Origin: Cytidiella melzeri
Lineage: Eukaryota > Basidiomycota > Agaricomycetes > Polyporales > Irpicaceae
Length of the DNA stretch: 14,374 nucleotides
NCBI GenBank assembly: GCA_022592445.1
Contig: JABYQR010000640.1
Coordinates: 1-14,374, forward strand
Direction: 5' to 3'
How positions within the stretch are numbered: the first letter of the stretch is position 1; each line of letters begins with the position of its first letter. A program made the translations under genes and the position numbers. Shown one piece after another: positions 8,701 to 14,374 of the stretch. Under the pieces are notes generated by a model. It was not told the origin of the DNA, did no database searches, and worked only from the letters and a program-made list of their open reading frames with translations.

Positions 8701-9228
8701 GCCCAAATTTGATAGTGAGATATTCGTCGCGTAGTAGCGGGTGTCTGTCACTGGATACGCCCGCCTGGAAAATCGCCAAAGCGTCTTCGAGCTGGCGTAT
8801 TCGTTCGCTCATTTCTGATATTTTGCGGTGTAGCTGCTCTGTATCAGCAAGAACAAATCTACGGTGTTGTTTGAGGCAGTCGATTCATATCACGGAAAGA
8901 TGACTTTACCTTGTACCCTGTCCGGCAGATAGACTCCCTACGCCAATCATGAGTCGTGGTTTACAGCCCTGTAGAAGTCATTGCCGTACCATTAGGACAT
9001 ATAGTTGTGCAACCTCTTCGTACGCACGAGCCGCAGGGGAGCTTCTTGTCGCATTTTAGTTTCAATCTAGACATTTAGGCAGATGATTGAGGTCACTGAC
9101 GGAATAGTATGATGTGTTCCCACTCACCGTCGACATTCCGCACATGATATCTCACCTCTTGCCCGCTTCAGTTCTACGTCCTCGTCATTCGTAGGCTTTC
9201 GTGGTGGTTTTCGCGGCTCTGCAGGCAT
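5703..9228 (-). CDS. Zn2Cys6 transcription factor with fungal middle homology region
   Basis: Predicted nuclear DNA-binding regulator of 943 residues. Exons in order: 9228-9128, 9066-8990, 8937-8910, 8858-8570, 8505-8494, 8438-7824, 7757-7748, 7695-7604, 7545-7446, 7380-7156, 7097-6892, 6830-6699, 6647-5703. The twelve introns are 51-66 nt, and the 2832 coding bases stay in frame. The binuclear cluster has Cys 29, 32, 39, 45, 48 and 57 (spacing 2-6-5-2-8), containing CAECRRLKLKCD. Next come a coiled-coil dimerisation segment (about 72-100) and the middle homology region (about 210-600) with LPPQPRAWALCETYLEQ, PIKRDELI, FMVFAVGALVDL, AEKYYRLGRAAL and GRPMSIALNHIDC. The tail (630-943) is Ser/Pro-rich with a Gln run, a nine-Gly run and a conserved-looking GLTELGFTEDV segment. 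Three exons are extremely short (28, 12 and 10 nt). The donor of the last intron, GTGCGT, is the weakest. Targets are unknown. Confidence 0.9.
5738..5762. repeat. (CTC)n trinucleotide run encoding polyglycine
   Basis: About eight CTC repeats, read on the minus strand as a run of Gly codons near the regulator's C-terminus. Its length may vary between strains. Confidence 0.85.
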
Positions 9229-10111
9229 TTTTGAAGGGGCCTAGGTGATGTGAAGTTGCAACAGCGGTTGGGGGAAGAGAGGAGCCAGGGTAGACGGCGA
9301 GAGAGACGAAGAGGATTAACCGGCCGGTATACTATGCACGATTAGGCGCCAATCGCATTGTACTTGAACGATATCATCTGTGTCCCAAGTAAGCTACTTA
9401 CTTTGCTATGATTCTAGCCAACATCCCTGCCGCTGCAGTCGTCAGCCCGGCGGTCGGCGTGTCTCTGGACAAGCTGAATAATAGAGCGCTTCCGAGTCAC
9501 GCTCTTGTGTCGCCTTTGTTCGGTCTTAAGTACAGGTTCGTCGTCAAAAGACAACACTCTCTGGCGCGTTGTACCCTGTGACTCGTCTCCTGCCTTATGA
9601 GAAGCCCATCGTACCGTACATTCTCCCCTTTGTTCCCCAGAACTCATCTCAAGACGACCCGACAGGCGTGGCTGGCATTCGCCCGAAGATGCGAAACATC
9701 AAGCTCCCTGACTCATAACATTATTGACAGCGTCTTGTGTAGACAGCGGCGGTGCTTGCTAAGTAGCGACTTTCGCGCAGTTCGACCCACCGGAAGTCTG
9801 CCATAGTTCCCATGCAGACGCATTCATCACAACTCGGGGCCAAAGACATGAGCATAGTATAATTGACTTATCAAATAAACGACTGCAGGTCTAGCTAAAC
9901 ACTAGCATAGTATTGCTTCACGAACACACTGACCTCTGCTTGGATTTCACTAAAAATGTGCCGTCGATCTCGCTAGAATTTTCAGCATTTGGTATGTTGT
10001 AGAAATCGTCGACCCTATAATGTCTTCGACTTACTGCACAAGGTAGCGAGTTGGTCAACGAGCTCACTTGTAACAGGAAACCAGTATAAGCACCTTCTAT
10101 TCACATCGAGT
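9229..10111. other. Intergenic region: regulator promoter and hotdog-gene 3' end
   Basis: It should hold the regulator's promoter and the end of the hotdog gene. A 56-codon plus-strand frame begins at the ATG at 9406, and a 77-codon minus-strand frame covers 9414-9647; they overlap and neither has a recognisable domain or clear introns. I see no convincing gene, RNA gene or repeat. Confidence 0.5.
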
Positions 10112-11089
10112 TCACGGCTGGCTGTTCCTGGATGCCTCCATTCCTAGTACAATTCGTCGCTCCAGGGCCTGCAGGGCTTTCTCGCCAGGGCTGCACTTTG
10201 TCAGCTTATCGTAATCGTACCAGACAAGCACCGAATCCGACTCGGTCACAATCCTTTGCTGTTTGTGCGACCAAGCCACCGCAAGGCAGTGGAAATGCGT
10301 CTTGGCCAGCTTGTACGGAGCGAGAGCGCTAGGAGGAACCTGTGTTGATGCAGGTCCAGACTGAGTGTGTGATGCAGACTGCAAAACACCAGCATGTGGC
10401 TTGTGCGCTATGAGAAGAGTGTCCGGGTATGTGACTGGTCGCTTGTAATTCAAGGAGATGGACTTGAGGATCAGCGAGACCCCTTTGCCTCGTATCATGG
10501 CTTCAACCTTCTCAGGGCCCCCAATTTCATCACCGAGAGAGGTCATCCATTTGATGCGGCCAGATTCGAAGAAACGCACTGTGAATGCGCCACTCAGGAA
10601 AGTGTTGTAACCGGTCGGTGAGGAGATACTCAACAGTATCGTACGTTATTAACATGTCTGTCGGAGGTTTGTTCATTATACAGCAGACTGTTCGGGTGTA
10701 GACGGCACGCACTGGAATGAGTCGTGATCCCCCCACACGATAGGCTGCTCCCAGAAACTCGTAGGGTCAAACCCTAGCCTCAAAAGCTCGACGCGGCCTG
10801 CTTCAGCGACAGAGGAGTCTATTTCACTGACATTGTGATCCTCTGGGTGAGCCGGCCCTTTGGTACCAGGACGAAGGTGGAAGGGGGATGATGGGTCGCG
10901 GAAAGCTGCCTGTAGTGACTACTAGCAATTCTTTACGCTTAGGGTTATTTAGTGGGCGGGTAGAGATTCTGCACTGACCTTAATATTCGAGTGAGACCTC
11001 TGGAATCCACTACGGGTCTGATTTTTCAGAAGCTGGCTAGTGAGCTGCTGCTGCAGCGAAAACCGGTTCTGTGCGAGCAAAGCAGTCAT
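10112..11089 (-). CDS. Hotdog-fold thioesterase-like protein, probably mitochondrial
   Basis: Four exons, 11089-10979, 10909-10713, 10657-10635 and 10578-10112, encode 265 residues; the introns are 69, 55 and 56 nt. The core motif of the 4HBT hotdog superfamily is assembled across three exons: WGDHDSF, then QHVNNVRY, then LRFFESGR. This is the D-x-D-x-x-x-HVNN-x-x-Y pattern in which the first acidic residues and the His-containing loop form the acyl-CoA thioesterase active site. A later strand pair (LILKSISLNYKRPVTYPD and VWYDYDKLTK) completes the fold. The first 37 residues hold four Arg, two Lys and no Asp or Glu, with Leu and Gln, as in a mitochondrial presequence. The substrate is unknown; acyl-CoA or acyl-ACP hydrolysis is inferred from the family. 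The 23-nt third exon is unusually small but encodes the core motif, which supports it. Confidence 0.87.
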
Positions 11090-12141
11090 AGTAGCAAAAG
11101 CCTTACGACGACTTGGACCAACATACATTTGCCGCGTAAAGCCTCATCTCCGACGAGGCGGAGTTTGTGTACTGCCCAGTTCAGTATCGTCGGAGATTTA
11201 CCACATTTCATCTCTGCCATAAGTTGGCTGCATCGGAGCGCGCTAATCCGACTTGGGTTGGAACTTGAACTTGAACTTGAGCTTAATCTCCTTTAACATC
11301 TTTGTCTTGCTGACATTACTCGGACGGCCGCCTAGATTGTCGTTCATACTTCAAGAATCTGTATTCTAAAGTCATACACCCTCCAAAGCCCTTTTCCTGG
11401 CGTTGACTGGGACTCGAGCTGAACAAGGGTTACTCGACGCAAAACTTGACTCGGACTATAGCAGAAAAAAGGGATTTCTGCTACACCGGCGTTCTACTTG
11501 CTGTGTCTGAATGGATGCCTATACTGTACTATTTCGACCGTAGCAGGCGTGGGTTGTGACCGTGACACCCCATGTTGCTAAAATGTAGCAACAAATTGCC
11601 GGTGGGACCTGTGACATAAATAACATGTCCGATAACAACATGTTAGGCACCTCGTAACCCATCTAAGCGCTTGAGTAAAGACTGGGTTTCAAAATGTGAA
11701 CTTACACTTGTGATCACCTAAGAAACTTGCTTATATCCCTTAGTAGTCATTAGCCGCACTCTAGAAAACCTTCCGATACCAGGTTAAGGTTGAAATACTC
11801 ACAATGTAGCCATTGACCAATGAGAGAGAGCGAGCAGCCCAATAAGGAAGTTTTGTAGCGCCGCCCTGAGTGTGTGGCCATGCTGTCAACTTTCTGTTCT
11901 TAGCTCCATGCGCATACAATAGACATGTATTAAACTCTGCTATGTAGGTAGAAAACAACATCATTCATGAAAGGTAGTATGATTAGGTGCCAAACTGGAT
12001 TGAAGCAGCTTTGGCATGCTTCTGTTTTTTACCGGTCACGGCGGGGCTTGAATTCCGAGTTCAGAACGGTTGAGCTGAGAGGAACAAAAAAAACAGGAGG
12101 GATACATCACTCACTGCTGATTCCTTGCCTGTCCATCACCA
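11090..12141. other. Mostly noncoding stretch upstream of the hotdog gene
   Basis: The right part of the hotdog promoter has three tandem gaactt hexamers (11261-11278). Three hairpin-capable palindromes lie close together: AGCAGAAA/TTTCTGCT (11460-11482), GTTGCTA/TAGCAAC (11574-11592) and TAACATGT/ACATGTTA (11621-11645). One weak small gene candidate is listed separately. I see nothing else. Confidence 0.5.
11740..11964 (-). CDS. Weak candidate small gene
   Basis: An ATG at 11964 opens 54 codons to 11803, followed by a 42-nt segment with good intron signals (GTGAGT, CTTAAC, TTTTCTAG; 11802-11761). The frame then gives six codons and a stop at 11740. The product would be 60 residues with no known domain. 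The intron would be shorter than any other here, and the open frame is short enough to arise by chance. Confidence 0.15.
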
Positions 12142-12540
12142 ATGTCTACTGAGGTAGATCCGACTGACATCGAGCGACTGCCTACTGCAATGGAGATTGC
12201 GCTTCAAATCCCCGAGGCCATCCAACATGTTGTCCTACCTGCAAAGTTGCTGTCAATTAGGTCCCTTTTGCGGTCGTCCATAATTCCTGGTCCATGCGCA
12301 ATGCTCGAGCCAGAGCTATACCATACAGCTCCTTGGATCTCAGTAATCCCCCCCCCCCCCCCCGATGCAGTCTTCAAGCCAGAGGACCTTTTTGCAGGTT
12401 GTGTTACCTCCTATACGCGTTGTCGAGGCTTTAGAGAGTGTGCTGCTGGCCTTGTTTTCAGCAGCTCCTCAGTTGATTATTGCGGCTCACCTGTCAGACC
12501 AGCCTGGCATTCCGGAACACCTTCCACTCTGGGCAGTCAC
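12142..12540 (+). pseudogene. Gene remnant cut by an LTR, with a frame change at poly-C
   Basis: The ATG at 12142 opens a plausible, acidic N-terminus (MSTEVDPTDIERLP...), running to a Pro run encoded by 16 Cs. After the run the more protein-like frame is a different one, with VVEALESVLLALF and LPLWAVT. That frame has a stop (12344-12346) immediately before the run, so it opens only there. One C fewer, or two more, would join the frames. LTR copy B starts at 12541, directly after LPLWAVT. The LPLW-type ending reminds me of repetitive, transposon-associated proteins common in Agaricomycetes, but I cannot confirm it. The original frame also stays open to 12561, so the frame change is inferred. 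Confidence 0.5.
12348..12363 (+). repeat. Run of 16 C
   Basis: A homopolymer coding for proline in the remnant gene. It is prone to replication slippage and to sequencing error, so its true length is uncertain. Confidence 0.95.
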
Positions 12541-12960
12541 TGTCATGGATGGCCTGACTAGCCCTTAATTTTCGCAATTTACCTCTTGTTTTTATCTGTA
12601 AAACTCCGGGCTACAACCTAGTTTCAATTCTCTCTGCATAAACTCCTTTGCACGTCTATTAAGCGCCCGTATCACGTGGCTTAGACGCTCCACACGGTCA
12701 CATTACTTGCTACTACGTCACACTGGCATGTGACTTAGCTTAAGTAAGCCTACATGGCTCCAGACACATGGCTCAGCCCATAGCTAGGGTTTGATGTCAT
12801 AAATGACGTCCACATGGACTCCTTATTGTTCTTTCCCTATTGTTCTCTTTATGGAAGGATGTTCTCACAGGTGTGGGAATGGAATACAATAGTTGGTCCC
12901 CTTTTAGATAGATTCTCTCACGAGTAGAGTTCTTGGCAAGGTCTAGACAATAGCTATTGT
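12541..12960 (+). mobile_element. LTR copy B, 5' part
   Basis: Starts TGTCATGG like copy C and matches it closely for 420 bases, with roughly ten differences concentrated near 12720-12820. It stops at the 3' edge of the palindrome ACAATAGCTATTGT (12947-12960), where copy C begins. The continuation seen in the other copies (tctcctttagg) is absent, as expected if a whole element interrupts it. The five bases before it, gtcac, are the candidate target-site duplication. Confidence 0.9.
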
Positions 12961-13469
12961 TGTCATGGATGGCCTGACTAGCCCTTAATTTTCGCAATTT
13001 ACCTCTTGTTTTTATCTGTAAAACTCCGGGCTACAACCTAGTTTCAATTCTCTCTGCATAAATTCCTTTGCACGTCTATTAAGCGCCCGTATCACGTGGC
13101 TTAGACGCTCCACACGGTCACATTACTTGCTACTACGTCACACTGGCATGTGACTTAGCTTGAGTAAGACCACATGGCTACAGACACATGGCTCAGCCCA
13201 TAGCTAGGGTTTGACGTCATAGATACCATCCACATGGGCTCCTTATTGTTCTTTCCCTATTGTTCTCTTTATGGAAGGATGTTCTCACAGGTGTGGGAAT
13301 GGAATACAATAGTTGGTCTCCTTTTAGATAGATTCTCTCACGGGTAGAGTTCTTGGCAAGGTCTAGACAATAGCTATTGTTCTCCTTTAGGTAGTTCTTT
13401 TGTTCTTCGTTCACACGGCTTCTTGCAAAGCCTGCCCTCAACATGGTCTGTGCGCAGGTCCCTGAAGTC

Positions 13470-13477
13470 TATATATA
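13470..13477 (+). promoter_or_regulatory. LTR TATA box, copy C
   Basis: TATATATA in the same position as in copy A; likely promoter of the element that continues off the right edge. Confidence 0.65.
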
Positions 13478-13534
13478 CTGCTGCATGTACGCTCCTAGCC
13501 CCCCATCTCGACCTCTTGGTCTTTACTGGGCTAG

Positions 13535-13602
13535 GTAAGCAAACCCCTCCTGTACTACATAACTAGTAGTACCCAATACTAACTTGGTCTTTACTGGGCT
13601 AG
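13535..13602 (+). other. Intron-like segment inside LTR copy C
   Basis: GTAAGC donor, ACTAAC branch point (13578-13583) and CTAG acceptor, 68 nt. The flanking 19-bp direct repeats are at 13516-13534 and 13584-13602, with a period of 68. Donor, branch point and acceptor are conserved with copy A even though the middle differs by substitutions and a 1-bp length change. Confidence 0.5.
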
Positions 13603-13720
13603 ACATCTGCATAAGGTTTATAGCTGGTGAGAGTATTGAGCTTCACGCCTACCACCACCACTTCGTCGTCATCCACTTCGTGTCCCTGTTTGTCACGTCG
13701 AGCCTTGTCTCCGTGTCATT

Positions 13721-13732
13721 AGGTCGAGATCG
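13721..13732 (+). promoter_or_regulatory. Putative self-priming primer-binding site
   Basis: AGGTCGAGATCG begins two bases after the LTR. It does not start with TGG, so it does not match a mature tRNA 3' end. It is the reverse complement of the predicted RNA 5' end in copy A (520-531, 12 of 12) and of ten contiguous bases in copy C (13505-13514). Confidence 0.6.
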
Positions 13733-13789
13733 TTGTGAAACCCTGGGTTCCCCCATTCCCACCGTTTAAAAAAGTTTATTCCTGTTTGA

Positions 13790-14374
13790 CGAGTACGTCT
13801 CCGGTCTCTTCATACCGTTGAGCTACGCTTACGTCGTCCGTTTCTACCCCCTGCGCGTTGTTTAGTGCCTAAAGACACGCGCCCCCGTTTCTCCAAGACC
13901 CTCCCCACCACAGAGCCTCAGCTCAAGAGGAGTCTTCCACCATCCTTCCTCGACGCTCTCGCTGCCAAGCGTACGAGCGGTCAACCTCATCGCTGGTCTG
14001 ACAAAGACCTCGTCAACGTCGCGAAGTACGTATCAAAGAAGCCGCCTGTCAAAGGCATCACCCTCACCGTCCCCTCTTACGAGGAAAATCGACAACTTCG
14101 CGCTTCTGCCCGAGCATACGGAGAACGTGCAGCCGAGGAACGTGCTCGCACTCTTGCTGAGCAACAGACCCACAAGCTCACCTTTGCAGAGCGACTAGCA
14201 AAGCTCCCTGCACCAACTCCCGCCCCCGCTGCACCAAAGCCGGTATTGATCGACTTCAAGAAGTTGTCACCGGTTGATCTCGTAGGCATTTTCAAGCCAA
14301 AACTTACCGCCGTCCGTACTCGCTTGCAAGCTCTCACAGAGCTTGAAGAACTCCTGAACCGCGCCAACCCCGAC
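13790..14374 (+). CDS. Gag-like polyprotein, N-terminal part (runs off window)
   Basis: This frame is open from the stop at 13787-13789 to the window end, and looks truly coding from about 13868 (PKDTRPRFSKTLP onward), with codons rich in third-position C. The product is basic and helical: RWSDKDLVNVAKYV, an Arg/Glu/Ala-rich segment, a short Pro/Ala linker (APTPAPAAPKP), then DFKKLSPVDLVGIFKPKL. Its position just after an LTR leader suggests Gag. I see no zinc knuckle, protease or polymerase within the window. There is no ATG on the plus strand anywhere from 13719 to the end, so the start is unknown. Confidence 0.55.

Larger units (their letters stand above)
12961..13718 (+). mobile_element. 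LTR copy C, 5' LTR of a nested element
   Basis: A 758-bp LTR with TG...CA ends, starting TGTCATGG and ending GTGTCA. It carries a TATA box at 13470-13477, the predicted RNA start near 13505, and an intron-like segment at 13535-13602. What follows is not the rest of copy B but a leader with a primer-like site and a Gag-like frame, so this is the 5' LTR of an element inserted into copy B. The expected target duplication is attgt (12956-12960), whose partner would lie beyond the window. Confidence 0.9.

Noticed and set aside
9414..9647. 77-codon minus-strand frame between the two minus-strand genes
   Set aside because: Low complexity, polar, no domain; overlaps another short frame on the opposite strand. 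Not enough to call a gene.
14077..14367. 96-codon minus-strand frame at the right edge
   Set aside because: Antisense shadow of the Gag-like frame, rich in Arg and Ser as expected from reading its codons backwards.

Overview
The window looks like accessory, transposon-rich DNA from a filamentous basidiomycete, probably an Agaricomycete. Reasons: genes are split by many 51-69-nt introns with GTRNGY donors, CTRAY-like branch points and YAG acceptors; a Zn2Cys6 regulator has the N-terminus and domain order I associate with mushroom-forming fungi; and there are LTR retrotransposons with TG...CA ends. No tRNA, rRNA, CRISPR array or bacterial-type operon is visible. All gene models are my own splicing by eye.

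Layout. 1-734: 3' part of an LTR (copy A). 886-3687: a foldback-like element made of two long inverted arms (1294 and 1060 bp) built partly from ~130-150-bp tandem subrepeats around a 448-bp spacer. 3688-4172: diverged relatives of arm sequence plus a 97-bp hairpin with perfect 14-bp inverted ends. 4173-4706: four diverged tandem units, each carrying a 65-67-nt segment with full intron signals. 4748-5282 (+): a two-exon gene for a 159-residue secreted coiled-coil protein of unknown function. 5703-9228 (-): a 13-exon, 943-residue Zn2Cys6 transcription factor with exons of only 28, 12 and 10 nt. 10112-11089 (-): a four-exon, 265-residue hotdog-fold thioesterase-like protein with a probable mitochondrial presequence and a 23-nt exon. 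12142-12540 (+): a gene remnant with a 16-C run, cut by an LTR. 12541-14374: LTR copy B, interrupted by a second element whose 5' LTR is copy C (12961-13718), followed by that element's leader and the start of a Gag-like reading frame running off the window.

The two housekeeping-like genes (regulator and hotdog protein) look intact and lie in the same orientation between transposon-rich flanks; nothing shows that they work together. The secreted-protein gene converges on the regulator and sits next to the foldback and tandem-repeat block.

Most notable: (1) the retrotransposon has a 12-nt complementarity between the predicted RNA 5' end in its LTR and the sequence just after the LTR, the arrangement of self-primed Tf1/sushi-type elements; (2) the same LTR has an intron-like segment whose length equals the period of a 19-bp direct repeat at its borders, as expected if a tandem duplication made an intron; (3) the foldback element; (4) tandem units each with an intron-like core upstream of the secreted-protein gene.
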